Source: an uncultured Poribacteria bacterium (GTDB lineage: Bacteria > Poribacteria > WGA-4E > WGA-3G). Taken from it: a stretch of 64,000 nt of DNA. Positions 24,832-34,558 of this stretch are shown in pieces. The stretch covers positions 1,952,008 to 2,016,007 of the forward strand of contig OX639992.1 in NCBI GenBank assembly GCA_951828515.1, given 5' to 3'. Each line of letters opens with the position of its first letter. The first letter of the stretch is position 1. The notes under the pieces are model-generated. The model did no database searches, was not told the DNA's origin, and was given only the letters and a program-made list of their open reading frames with translations. Both the position numbers and the translations under genes were made by a program.

Positions 24832-26721
24832 TTGAGATCACTTCCGTTCACGGCTGTTACAATTAACGACCGGTTTTGGGCACCTCGGCAGCAGACGAAT
24901 TCAGAGGTAACGATCCCACACGAATTGGCGCAGTGCCAAACAACAGGTCGAATCGATAACTTTGCGAAAGCCGCTGGCTTGATGTCTGGCGAATTTGAAG
25001 GTATTTTCTTCAACGATTCCGATGTCCACAAATGGGTGGAGGCGGCATCGTATACGCTTCAGACACATCCGAACCCAGAATGGGAATCGGATCTGGATGC
25101 GGTCATTGCGAAGATCGCAGCAAGCCAACAGCCTGATGGTTATCTGAACACCTATTTTACGCTCGTTGCGCCGACGAAGCGGTGGCAAAACCTCGGTATC
25201 ATGCACGAACTATACTGTGCTGGACACCTGTTTGAAGCAGCCGTTGCGCACTATCAAGCCACCGGAAAGAGTAAGCTGCTTGACGTTGCATGCCGGTTCG
25301 CAGACCTAATCGATAGCATCTTTGGACCCGATAAACAAGACGGACTGCCTGGGCATGAAGGTATCGAACTTGCCCTCGTGAAGTTGGCGGGCGTTACAGG
25401 TGAGGCACGCTACTCGGCACTCGCGGAATACTTTGTTACCCGACGTGGACATTCTCCATCGGTCTTTGAGAAGGAATTAGAGAATCCGGACATTCCGGGT
25501 GGACTCGACGCGTATCGACATCACTTCACGCGCGATGGAAACTTTGAGGGGCATTACGCGCAAGCACATCTCCCAATACAGAAACAGACGGAGTGTGTTG
25601 GACACGCCGTGCGTGCGATGTACCTCTATAGTGCCGCCGCCGACATCGCATACCAGACAGGTGACACCGCAATTATAAATGCTCTGGAAGCACTTTGGCG
25701 GAACGTAACAGAGAAACGATTATATGTCACCGGGGGTGTGGGTCCTTCTGGACACAACGAAGGTTTCACAAACGACTATGAGCTACCGAACGTCTCTGCT
25801 TACGCTGAAACATGTGCGTCTATCGGACTGATATTTTGGGCACAGCGAATGTTCTTATTGAAAGGTGCGTCACGCTTTGTGGATGTATTGGAGACGGCAC
25901 TTTACAACGGTGCGCTCTCTGGCATCTCTCTCGATGGCACGGGCTTCTTCTATCAGAATCCACTCGCAAGCCACGGGGGTCGGCACCGGGATGAATGGTT
26001 TGGCTGTGCCTGTTGCCCACCGAATATTGCGCGACTTCTTGCATCCATCGGACAGTACGCTTATGCCGAATCGGACGAAGGTGTATGGGTGAACCTATAC
26101 ATTGGTGGCACTGCCGATGCAACTGTTGCGGGAGACGTTTCGGTGAAAGTGACCCAAGAAACGGATTATCCGTGGTCCGGTGATGTCAAGATAACAGTGG
26201 ATCCGGAAACGCCTGTAACGTTCGGATTAAATTTAAGAATTCCGGCTCGGTGTGACGCGTTTGAAGTGCGTGTCAATGGAGCGGTTCACACGTCAGAAAC
26301 GAACGCTAACGGGTACCTCTCAATTCAGCGACAGTGGCATGTCAAGGACACAGTTCACTTGACACTCGCCATGCCGATTGAGCGGGTTTACGCACATCCG
26401 CTTGTCAAAGAAAATCTCGGACGATACGCCTTACGCCGCGGTCCCCTGGTCTACTGCTTTGAGGATGTGGACAATCCCGATGGCGTTTTCCAGACGTTGT
26501 CGCTGGTAGAGGGTGCTCCCTTAGAAACAGCGTTTGACAGTGAAATCTTAGGCGGTGTTACCCTCATCCGTGGGACAGGAACGGTGCTTGATGCCGCCGA
26601 TTGGGGACATAATCTCTATCTACATTCAAAACCAGATTTGAAGCGGACAGACGTTACGGCAATTCCGTATTACGCATGGTGTAACCGTGGTGCCGGACAG
26701 ATGGCTGTGTGGGTTTTGTAG
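24832..26721 (+). CDS. GH127 beta-L-arabinofuranosidase-like protein
   Basis: A 629-residue GH127 (DUF1680) glycoside hydrolase. It opens with TAVTINDRFWAPRQQTNSE and has the active-site cysteine cluster FGCACCPPNIARLL near residue 400. DGYLNTYFTL near 105 and ETCASIGLIFWAQR near 325 are also family-typical. No signal peptide is visible, so it may be cytoplasmic. It uses a TTG start at 24832. A neighbouring ATG at 24815 is out of frame, so a sequencing or real frameshift is possible. The short hairpin 26739-26758 after the stop may be a weak terminator. Confidence 0.92.
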   Translation: MRSLPFTAVTINDRFWAPRQQTNSEVTIPHELAQCQTTGRIDNFAKAAGLMSGEFEGIFFNDSDVHKWVEAASYTLQTHPNPEWESDLDAVIAKIAASQQPDGYLNTYFTLVAPTKRWQNLGIMHELYCAGHLFEAAVAHYQATGKSKLLDVACRFADLIDSIFGPDKQDGLPGHEGIELALVKLAGVTGEARYSALAEYFVTRRGHSPSVFEKELENPDIPGGLDAYRHHFTRDGNFEGHYAQAHLPIQKQTECVGHAVRAMYLYSAAADIAYQTGDTAIINALEALWRNVTEKRLYVTGGVGPSGHNEGFTNDYELPNVSAYAETCASIGLIFWAQRMFLLKGASRFVDVLETALYNGALSGISLDGTGFFYQNPLASHGGRHRDEWFGCACCPPNIARLLASIGQYAYAESDEGVWVNLYIGGTADATVAGDVSVKVTQETDYPWSGDVKITVDPETPVTFGLNLRIPARCDAFEVRVNGAVHTSETNANGYLSIQRQWHVKDTVHLTLAMPIERVYAHPLVKENLGRYALRRGPLVYCFEDVDNPDGVFQTLSLVEGAPLETAFDSEILGGVTLIRGTGTVLDAADWGHNLYLHSKPDLKRTDVTAIPYYAWCNRGAGQMAVWVL

Positions 26722-26738
26722 TCTTTGCTTCACTCGGT

Positions 26739-26758
26739 AGTCCCGATACGGTGGGACT
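26739..26758 (+). terminator. Possible short terminator after GH127
   Basis: A 6-bp stem (AGTCCC/GGGACT) with a 8-nt loop, followed by TCTGTT. It is weak and lacks a true T-run, but lies about 20 nt past the stop. Confidence 0.3.
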
Positions 26759-26848
26759 TCTGTTATACCATATCTGTCGGAATTCCCTCCTACAGGAACA
26801 GCGATTAGCAGTTAGTTATCAGCAATCACCGGTCAGCAGTCAGTCTTT

Positions 26849-27964
26849 TTAAGGTTGGTTTTGGCGTTCTGCTTTCAGTTCACCCCAACTTGTGGGCAGT
26901 TTGCCGTTTGCTTCAACAGCACGAAATCCGGTATCATATACCACAACGTCTGGAAGTAATTCCACACCTTTTCCAACATCTCCCGAGCCTCCGAAAACAT
27001 AAATCCTTCCGTTGACCGCCTCTGCACCCTGAGGCAGGAGGGGGATTGGCATTGCTGGAAGATCGCTCCATGTATCTTTCTGTGGATCATACACATTCAC
27101 ACTCGCTAAATACTCGTATCCCACTCCCTTCCAAATGACTCCCCCGATCAGATAGATGGAATCCCTAACAACGACCGTCGCGAACGAATCTTTGGTGTCT
27201 AACATATCACCCCTCTTCCGCCATTGACGGCTTGTCGAATCATATTCCTCAACGACCGTAAGATGGGGACCAATGCGAACTGGTGGCCATCCACGTCCAC
27301 CGATGGCATAAATACGGTTGCTGACAACCCCCACACCTAAACTCGAGCGTGGGGTCGGCATTTCTCGACCCTTCACCCACGTATCGATGGCAGGATTATA
27401 AACATCAACACGGCCGATTCGTTCTCCACCTCCATCGCTGCGTATCGCCCCTCCAATGATATAGATTTTTCTATCAACTACACCAATATCAAACTCGACA
27501 CGAGAAACAGGCATGTCCTTTTTCTCGATCCATGTATCGGTTTGAGGATTATATGCCTCTACGCTAACTGGATATTTCCTATTTGCAAAGTCCCCGTCTT
27601 TCCCATTCCATCCTCCGAAGACAAAGATGGTCCCGTTAACAACAGCAGCTTTAGCACCATGGCGTGGCGTTGGCATATCTGCAACTCTCTGCCAGGTGTT
27701 GATCTGCGTGTCATACACCTCAACAGTTGAAATTCCATAGGGGCCCCGGACGGCTTTACCGCGCTTCACGTCTGCATAGAGGGTGCCACCGATGAGATAA
27801 ATCTTACTACCCACGACAGCAGTAGCGAAAGTTATTCTCTCAGTGGAGAGCTGAGTTTTCAGTTCCCAGTCCTGATCAGCAAAAGTTTCTATTTGCATAA
27901 GCAAGAGAATGAAAACAACGACACCAATAATGATAGATTTTTTAGATGTGAACACGGTTGGCAT
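26849..27964 (-). CDS. Exported Kelch-repeat propeller protein
   Basis: A 371-residue protein with an N-terminal signal/membrane segment (KKSIIIGVVVFILLLMQIETFA). At least six Kelch blades are visible, with repeated IYLIGG, VYDTQTNTW-like and DMPTPR motifs, consistent with one propeller. The extreme C-terminus is VEANGKLPTSWGELK plus AERQNQP (26873-26917), matching the tail motif shared by three other exported proteins. AAGGAGGAATTACCT precedes the ATG. It is isolated between GH127 and the sigma-propeller gene and probably acts outside the cytoplasm. Confidence 0.87.
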   Translation of the reverse strand: MPTVFTSKKSIIIGVVVFILLLMQIETFADQDWELKTQLSTERITFATAVVGSKIYLIGGTLYADVKRGKAVRGPYGISTVEVYDTQINTWQRVADMPTPRHGAKAAVVNGTIFVFGGWNGKDGDFANRKYPVSVEAYNPQTDTWIEKKDMPVSRVEFDIGVVDRKIYIIGGAIRSDGGGERIGRVDVYNPAIDTWVKGREMPTPRSSLGVGVVSNRIYAIGGRGWPPVRIGPHLTVVEEYDSTSRQWRKRGDMLDTKDSFATVVVRDSIYLIGGVIWKGVGYEYLASVNVYDPQKDTWSDLPAMPIPLLPQGAEAVNGRIYVFGGSGDVGKGVELLPDVVVYDTGFRAVEANGKLPTSWGELKAERQNQP

Positions 27965-28125
27965 AGGTAATTCCTCCTTATATCGTTAATACAAACAATC
28001 TCTGGAACATCAAGAATCTGCAACAAACGGCAATATATCATATAAAGCGAGAACCTATACAAAAATGAAAACAACGAGGTCAATACCGTTTAGTCTATAG
28101 GTCATATTACTCCGAGAATTTCTAT

Positions 28126-31047
28126 CTACCGTTCTTCGGAAACCAGGGACGTGTGAAATATTCCCTGTCCTTTGACGATACTATAGAGTCTATTGTTAGT
28201 AATAGCGAGAGAGACAATTTCATCTGGCACTTCTGTAGAAACCATCTTCCACCGACTACGGGTATCCAAGCAGTAGACACCCACATCGCTGATACCATAA
28301 ACTTTGCTCCCATCCACAGCAAAGTTATTTATGACGGGACGCGCGCCTGCGCTATTGGTCAGCACGTGCCACTGTTCCGCGGTTTTGGAGACCATAACGC
28401 CATTATCTGTTGCGACGTAAAGGGTTGACCCAACAAAGACTATCTCTTTGAAGCGTGTGAAGCGGAGCGGCAGACTTGGTGTGATGTCTCTCCAACTCTC
28501 CCCTTCATCCAGCGATTGAAACAACTCACCCTTCCGCTTCCCCACGTAGACGGTCTCTTCTAAAACCGCTAATTTGAATCCGTTCTTGTAAGCAAACCGA
28601 TAATCATCATACCGATACCCATCGTCGACTAACCCAGTGCCTGTCCATTCTGAATCACCCATCTTCCATTTGTAGAGTTCGCCTCCGTATTCTACATAAA
28701 AGGTATCACGACTCGCCGCAGCAGTCTCCGTTCTCAGACGAAATACACGAATATACTCTCCTCGATCTTTTGACTTATAATAAAATTTTTCATAGCCGAT
28801 TTTTCTACGATCGAAAATGGGGACACCTTGAACTGGAATTAGCATATCCCCATTGGTCGATAAACGGAAAATACCCACATTGTCTTCTCCGCCTTCCGGA
28901 CCTGCAAGAAAATAAAGAATATCGCCAACAGGTATCAGGTTTGAAGTAAAAGTCAGCTTGGTAGTGGGGATGTTGAGTACAACTTCCCGCCCATGATTCC
29001 AAAGTTTTTTCCAAGACACACCCGCATCCGTTGATTGATAAACGTCATAGCCGGTATGGGCGTATAAGCTATTGTTAAACGCGACGAGATCCACTATAGT
29101 AGTTCCCATCACCCCATTCATAAATATATGCCATGACGTACCCCCATCCGTCGTGCGGTGAATGCCCTCTGGATTCGCTTTGTAGAACGTTCTTTCGTTG
29201 ACCATTACAACTGGCAGGCGACTCCTGCCCAAAAAATTATGATCCTTTTCAAGTGCTGTCCACGTTTGTCCACTATCCGTTGAACGAGATTGCGTGGAAC
29301 TCAATGCCAAGAGCGTTTTACCCGTTGCTAAAACCGTTATACCTGCTGGTGAATGTTTGCGAAGATGTTCACTTCGAAGCTTTATTTCAGTCCACGATGC
29401 CCCCAAGTCAGTCAAATGGAATATCTTGACAAAATGTAAATTTCCGTGCTGTATCCCCTCCCACTCCCTTCGCGTTAATTTCACTAACAGCTCATGACCT
29501 ATCCCAACATAAAGATTATTCCCTGAGACTGCCAAGGAACAGACGGCTCCAGATGTATCCAGAGGTAATTTTTTCCAAACATCTGAATCGAGACGGTAGA
29601 GACCGTTCTCTGTCCCCACAAACACTGTTTTTCCAACGGCAGTCATTGCGGAAATTTTTTCGGAAACCGTCAATCCGTCGTTCAGAGGATGCCAGTGCGC
29701 GCCACCATCTGTGGACCGGAATATCTCGCTATCTCTCAGTGCCAGATACATCGTAAAAGGCACCTGTGAACTGGACGCTTGTTCGGTATCTGTGATGACG
29801 AGTTCAACGGCATTTCCCTCGGGCCGGGGCCCGAGCGGCCTCCACGTCTCACCCCTGTTCTCTGAAGCAAATATCTCGTCAGTAGAAACAATATAAAGCG
29901 TCCCACTATGCTCTGCCATTGGCATCAAAGACTTGCCAATCGGAACACTCGTGTTGATGCGTGTCCACGCAGTCGCATCCGCTGTTAATCTGTATATCCC
30001 TGTTTGTATGACAGCATAGACAGTCCCGTCGGATGTAGCGAAGATATTGTGGACAGGACCCGATGGTGGCGCGTTTTCCTGCGCCCATTGCGCGGTAGAG
30101 AATCTGGTGGAATTCTCCATCGTAGCAGATATTGAGGTCACATCAGAAACCTGCGTGCCGGAACTGCTGGTTTTGTCGCGAGTGGTGGCGCGTCCGACCT
30201 GATTTCGCACAGCGGGTTTCGCTGTTATATCAAGGATGATAGGCGCGTCGACGATTTCAACTGTGGGTTCAGATTCTGCTTCAAAACTATACGGCTTCTG
30301 GAAATGGGTGAGGTATCGGTTGCTCGTACCGAGGAGTAAAGCAATCAAAAGCGTAACTGTACCCAAAGCCATCCATGGGAGGAATGGTTTAGAAGTCGGA
30401 GACGGTGCGGGGTTAATCTCAGAGACTTGTCGCATGACGTTCTCGCCTAAACTCGCCGGTATTTGCACGCCACCGAAGACTTGTTGGATCATCAGTTCTT
30501 CATCCTCTTGCAAACGCTTGCGTCCCCGACGAAGCCGACTCTTAATTGTATCCACCGACACCCCCAGGAATTTTCCAATCTCTTTGGTCGTCATTTCGCC
30601 GAGGTAGAAGAGTGTAACCACCGTGCGTTCACTCTCTGGGAGTTTTGCGAGCAGTTTTTTGACGAGTTCATGGCGATGCTCAGTAATCTCCGTCTGCCGC
30701 TGTTCTGATACGTGATGTGCATAAGAGGCTCTCTCGATTTCTTCCACAGGTGTGTCCTCCAGCGATTGCGTTATGAGTCTTCTCTTGCGACTCCAATCTA
30801 TGCAAAGCCGATCTGCGATGACATACAGCCATCCGGCAAACTGATCGTGATTCTTCAGCGTTGAGAGTTTTTTGTATGCCTGAAGGAAGGTGTCTTGGGT
30901 AATATCTTCAGCAAGGTGAAAATCCCCAATCTTTCGCCAGACGAGCGCGTGTACGCTTTTTTGGTGTCTTTGGAGCAAGATACCAAATGCCGTATCGTCA
31001 CCCGATAAGGTTCTCTGAATCAGTTGAACATCGTCTTCTCTTTCCAC
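28126..31047 (-). CDS. ECF sigma factor fused through a membrane segment to a BNR propeller
   Basis: A 973-residue fusion. Sigma region 2 is at about 20-95 (AEDITQDTFLQAYKKL, HDQFAGWLYVIADRLC) and region 4 at about 132-180 (LPESERTVVTLFYLGEMTTK, GVSVDTIKSRLRRGRKR). A predicted membrane helix (FLPWMALGTVTLLIALLLGT) lies at about 222-242. The remaining roughly 700 residues are BNR/sortilin-like blades, which would be periplasmic. A GTG start at 31047 follows AGGGAGAATTTC; a TTG at 31071 is an alternative. This would place promoter recognition and an external sensor in one polypeptide. No anti-sigma gene is adjacent. Confidence 0.9.
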   Translation of the reverse strand: MEREDDVQLIQRTLSGDDTAFGILLQRHQKSVHALVWRKIGDFHLAEDITQDTFLQAYKKLSTLKNHDQFAGWLYVIADRLCIDWSRKRRLITQSLEDTPVEEIERASYAHHVSEQRQTEITEHRHELVKKLLAKLPESERTVVTLFYLGEMTTKEIGKFLGVSVDTIKSRLRRGRKRLQEDEELMIQQVFGGVQIPASLGENVMRQVSEINPAPSPTSKPFLPWMALGTVTLLIALLLGTSNRYLTHFQKPYSFEAESEPTVEIVDAPIILDITAKPAVRNQVGRATTRDKTSSSGTQVSDVTSISATMENSTRFSTAQWAQENAPPSGPVHNIFATSDGTVYAVIQTGIYRLTADATAWTRINTSVPIGKSLMPMAEHSGTLYIVSTDEIFASENRGETWRPLGPRPEGNAVELVITDTEQASSSQVPFTMYLALRDSEIFRSTDGGAHWHPLNDGLTVSEKISAMTAVGKTVFVGTENGLYRLDSDVWKKLPLDTSGAVCSLAVSGNNLYVGIGHELLVKLTRREWEGIQHGNLHFVKIFHLTDLGASWTEIKLRSEHLRKHSPAGITVLATGKTLLALSSTQSRSTDSGQTWTALEKDHNFLGRSRLPVVMVNERTFYKANPEGIHRTTDGGTSWHIFMNGVMGTTIVDLVAFNNSLYAHTGYDVYQSTDAGVSWKKLWNHGREVVLNIPTTKLTFTSNLIPVGDILYFLAGPEGGEDNVGIFRLSTNGDMLIPVQGVPIFDRRKIGYEKFYYKSKDRGEYIRVFRLRTETAAASRDTFYVEYGGELYKWKMGDSEWTGTGLVDDGYRYDDYRFAYKNGFKLAVLEETVYVGKRKGELFQSLDEGESWRDITPSLPLRFTRFKEIVFVGSTLYVATDNGVMVSKTAEQWHVLTNSAGARPVINNFAVDGSKVYGISDVGVYCLDTRSRWKMVSTEVPDEIVSLAITNNRLYSIVKGQGIFHTSLVSEER

Positions 31048-31084
31048 GAAATTCTCCCTGATGACCGACAACTATTAAAACGAA

Positions 31085-31165
31085 GCCATGCGATACACTT
31101 TACGTCCTCTATTATTAAAGACGGATTTCGAGTCAGAAAAGGTGCAACATGGAAAAAAAGGATGC
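31085..31165 (-). promoter_or_regulatory. 5' region of the sigma-propeller gene, duplicated at the deletion scar
   Basis: About 80 bp upstream of the fusion gene match 34643-34730 at roughly 85% (for example TTAAA, AAGGTGCAAC, ATGGAAAAAA). Conservation of this stretch in the scar suggests it holds the promoter or a translational leader. No exact -10/-35 can be assigned. Confidence 0.5.
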
Positions 31166-31251
31166 TATGAAAGTTGCTATGAAAATTTCACACCGGTCGA
31201 TAGCAGTCATAAGACTTTCTCGGCATTGGAGGGATAATTGTATATCTTCTT

Positions 31252-31382
31252 TAGGACTTACGCAAATTGAACAGACAAGATATGTTTTCTACTGAAAAAT
31301 GCCTCGCAGTGAGAGTATTTCGGTGTTTTAACCCCCTAAATCCCCCTTATCAGGGGGACTTTAAGAGGAAATGCGTAAGTCC
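31252..31382. mobile_element. 131-bp MITE with 9-bp target duplication
   Basis: The inverted termini TAGGACTTACGCA and TGCGTAAGTCC(TA) are separated by about 100 bp containing CCCCCTAAATCCCCCTTATC. The element is flanked by the direct repeat TATCTTCTT at 31243-31251 and 31383-31391. It holds no ORF. The termini and interior look, from memory, like repeats common in cyanobacteria, which should be checked by search. Confidence 0.75.
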
Positions 31383-31404
31383 TATCTTCTTATAAATGTT
31401 CGGA

Positions 31405-31906
31405 AGGAAGATTAAAAAATAAATTGGGTAATTTCATAGAGATGCTCGGTGCGGTTAGGAAACCGCACCATAGGTGTCAATTTAAGAAAAATATGTCCGT
31501 GGCAGCGTAGGTTGGGTAGAACGGATTCCATCAAATCCCGAAAAAGTCATAAAAAAATGAAGTCTCGCCAGACACGCTATATCCAGCAGATACCGAGTGA
31601 AACCCAACGCTTTGGTTGTGAAGTTTCCGGGACTCTGCGGGTATGAAGTTGGGTTTCACTATGGTCTTGAGAGTATAGCAGCGTCTATCAGATTTCAGGT
31701 GTGTTTGGAACACCGATGTTCGCCTTCTCAAGACCGTTCAACCCAACCTACGGGCGCACTGTCCTTGGGTTAATCCCGGTTCGGTTAGGAAACCGAACCT
31801 ACCGGGCCTGGGGGACCGCTAAATTGACACCTATGGTTGGGTTAGGAAACCGCACCTACCGGACCTGGGGAAACCGGGATTACCGAATTAAATACTTAAT
31901 CTTCAT
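31405..31906. repeat. Composite repeat region with nested foldback element
   Basis: Outer ends match the 115-bp MITE termini (left near 31408; right ATTACCGAATTAAATACTTA to 31906). Inside lie palindromes at 31448-31469, 31778-31799 and 31835-31856. A 245-bp foldback lies at 31507-31751 with 18-bp termini (17/18 matching) and inner inverted repeats 31596-31608/31648-31660 and 31663-31672/31726-31735. No gene is evident in the 886-bp gap downstream of the WD40 gene. Confidence 0.65.
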
Positions 31907-31956
31907 ACAGTTTTCGGTACAGAAACACCATGGATTTGGATTGCGATTCAGAACAT

Positions 31957-34497
31957 CTATTTTAGAATTAACATCCGTCGCGTTGCTTCAAAATTGCCCG
32001 CAGTGAGCGTATAGAAATAGATACCACTCGCAACAGATTCTCCGAAAGCATTCTTACCATCCCAATACGCCGCACGGCTACGTGATTCATAGATTCCCAC
32101 CGCTTGCGTGCCTAACGCAAGTCTCCGGATCAACCTCCCATCTGCGGCATAGATAGAGATTTTGGCATCCGCAGGTTTTGCCAACTGATACGGTAGCCAT
32201 GTTTCTGGGTTAAACGGATTCGGGTAGTTCGGCAATAAAGCGGTCTGTTTCGGTGTTAATGTTGCAAGGAGTTGTTCCAGAATGAGAATACCGCGTTGAA
32301 ACGCCGGGTCTGTTAGGGATAACTGCCGGGCTTCCTGAAGCCATTTTTCTACCTCCGCAGCAGTGAACGTTTGGGGGATCTGAGCATTCAGAGCAGGCGC
32401 GGAAGCACTTGCACCTATGGCACCCGCAACGAGGACAAGGTCCTGTATATTGACAATCCCATCCGCATTGACATCCGCAGGATTACTTCCGGATTTCCCA
32501 AGATTTGATGCGATCAATACAAGGTCTTGGATGTTAACAATATCATCCCCAGTGACATCCTCTTTGCGCCTTGTAGGTTCAGTGGCATCTGATATAGGTT
32601 CAGTGGCATCTGATTCAGTAGAGGGATTGAGTTCCCATACGAGTACGGTGCCGTCCTTACTCCCGGTCGCAACGGTATTGCTATCCGGACCAAACGAGAC
32701 GCTATCGACCTCATCCGTATGCCCAATGAACGTGCGGAGCTCGCTACCCGTGTTCACATCCCAGACACGGGCGGTGCGGTCCCAACTCGCGGTTGCAACG
32801 GTCGTTCCATCCGGACTATACGATACGCCGACGATCGAGCCCTTATGCCCGGTGAGGGTGTGAAGCTCGCTACCCGTGTTTACATCCCACAGACGGGCGG
32901 TGTTGTCATAACTCCCGGTTAGGATGATCGTGCCATCCGGACTAAACGATACGCTGGCGACTCCAGCCCTATGTCCGTCGAGTGTGCGGAGATGGTCACC
33001 TGTGTTTGCATCCCACAGACGGGCGGTGTTGTCATAACTCCCGCTTACGATGGTCATCCCATCCGGACTAAACGATACACTTCTGACCCAATGCGTATGT
33101 CCAGTGAACGTGCGGAAATGTGAACCCGTGTTCACATCCCAGAAACGGACGGTGTTGTCACCACTCGCGGTTGCGAGGGTCGTGCCATCTGGGCTAAACG
33201 ATACATCTCTGATCCAATCCGTATGCCCGTCGAGCGTTCGGAGATGGTCACCCGTGTTCACATCCCAAAGACGGGCGGTGTCGTCATAACTCCCGCTGGC
33301 GACGATCGTGCCATCTGGACTAAACGATAGGCTGTTGACCCAAGCCCTATGCCCGGTGAGCGTGTGGAGATGGTTATTCGTGTTCGCATCCCAAAGACGA
33401 ACAGCGTAGTCCACACTCCCGCTGGCGATCGTCTTTCCATCCGGACTCAACGATACGCCGATGACCCCATCCGTATACCCGGTAAGTATGCGGAGTTCGC
33501 TACCTGTGTCCGCATCCCACAGACGGACAGTGCCGTCCCGACTCCCACTGGCGATCGTCTTCCCATCCGGACTCAACGATACGCTACTGACCCCAGACCT
33601 ATGCCCAGTGAACGTGCGGAGAGGACTCCCTGTGGTGGCATCCCAGAGACGGACAGTGTTGTCCCAACTCCCGCTGACCATCGTCGTCCCATCCGAACTA
33701 AACGATACGCTGGTGACCGTCGTCCTATGCTCGATGAGCGTGCGGAGGGGATCACCCGTGCTCACATCCCAGAGACGAATGATGAGGTCCCCAGCTGCGA
33801 CAGTGGTGCCATCCGGACTCAACGATACGCTGCTGACCCCAACCCTCTCATGCCCGGTGAGCGTGTGGAGTGGACCACCCGTATTCACATCCCAGAGACG
33901 GACAGTGCGGTCCGAACCCCCGCTGGCGATCGTCTTCCCATCTGGACTAAACGATACGCTTCTGACCCCAGACCTAACAAGGTTTCTGGTCGGTCTCTGA
34001 TGCCCGGTGAGCGTGTGGAGTGGACTACCTGTGTCCGCATCCCAGAGACGGACGGTGCGGTCCTCACTCCCGCTGGCGATCATCGTTCCATCCCGACTAA
34101 ACGAGACGCTGTTGACGCCAGATGTATGCCCAGTGAGCGTGCGGAGGGGATCACCTGTGATCGCATCCCAGAGGCGGATGTCACTGTCTTCACCCCCACT
34201 CGCCATTATGCTGCCATCTGGACTAAACGATACGCTGTTGACTCCAGACGTATGTCCTCTGATTAGTTCGAGTGCTTCGCCTGTCTGTGCGTCGTGGATC
34301 CAAATACCGATACTACTTGCGACTGCCAGACGTGTGCCGTCTGGGGAATACTTTACTTCATTTATCTTCCCTTTGCCGAGACGTGCTTTAGCACTTTCGG
34401 GTAATCCCAACGTTGTGTCGTCTTGTGCAACGGTGTTTGCCACGACAGTAAATATCGCCAAAAGTCCAACGAAAATCGAAAATAGTGTGGTTTTCAT
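31957..34497 (-). CDS. Exported 14-blade WD40 protein with dockerin and FlgD-like C-terminus
   Basis: An 846-residue exported protein (signal FSIFVGLLAIFTVVANTVAQ). By eye there are 14 WD40 blades ending in VRLWD-type motifs, consistent with two propellers. A dockerin-type pair of calcium loops follows (EDVTGDDIVNIQDLVLIA, ADVNADGIVNIQDLVLVA), then a roughly 90-residue FlgD/Por-secretion-like domain (NYPNPFNPETWLPYQL, WDGKNAFGESVASGIYFY, RRMLILK). Compared with the other WD40 protein it adds this last domain. Blade repeats are very similar in DNA, which also creates long antisense ORFs that I treat as shadows. It probably acts at the cell surface. Confidence 0.9.
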   Translation of the reverse strand: MKTTLFSIFVGLLAIFTVVANTVAQDDTTLGLPESAKARLGKGKINEVKYSPDGTRLAVASSIGIWIHDAQTGEALELIRGHTSGVNSVSFSPDGSIMASGGEDSDIRLWDAITGDPLRTLTGHTSGVNSVSFSRDGTMIASGSEDRTVRLWDADTGSPLHTLTGHQRPTRNLVRSGVRSVSFSPDGKTIASGGSDRTVRLWDVNTGGPLHTLTGHERVGVSSVSLSPDGTTVAAGDLIIRLWDVSTGDPLRTLIEHRTTVTSVSFSSDGTTMVSGSWDNTVRLWDATTGSPLRTFTGHRSGVSSVSLSPDGKTIASGSRDGTVRLWDADTGSELRILTGYTDGVIGVSLSPDGKTIASGSVDYAVRLWDANTNNHLHTLTGHRAWVNSLSFSPDGTIVASGSYDDTARLWDVNTGDHLRTLDGHTDWIRDVSFSPDGTTLATASGDNTVRFWDVNTGSHFRTFTGHTHWVRSVSFSPDGMTIVSGSYDNTARLWDANTGDHLRTLDGHRAGVASVSFSPDGTIILTGSYDNTARLWDVNTGSELHTLTGHKGSIVGVSYSPDGTTVATASWDRTARVWDVNTGSELRTFIGHTDEVDSVSFGPDSNTVATGSKDGTVLVWELNPSTESDATEPISDATEPTRRKEDVTGDDIVNIQDLVLIASNLGKSGSNPADVNADGIVNIQDLVLVAGAIGASASAPALNAQIPQTFTAAEVEKWLQEARQLSLTDPAFQRGILILEQLLATLTPKQTALLPNYPNPFNPETWLPYQLAKPADAKISIYAADGRLIRRLALGTQAVGIYESRSRAAYWDGKNAFGESVASGIYFYTLTAGNFEATRRMLILK

Positions 34498-34558
34498 ACG
34501 TAATTTCTCCTTATAGGTTTTCCATATTCAGTTTTACCAAGATTTCGGTAACGGAGGG

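Noticed and set aside
33349-34266. A 305-residue plus-strand ORF across the WD40 gene
   Set aside because: It is antisense to near-identical WD40 repeats, which keep the opposite frame open; its text is repetitive and matches no family.
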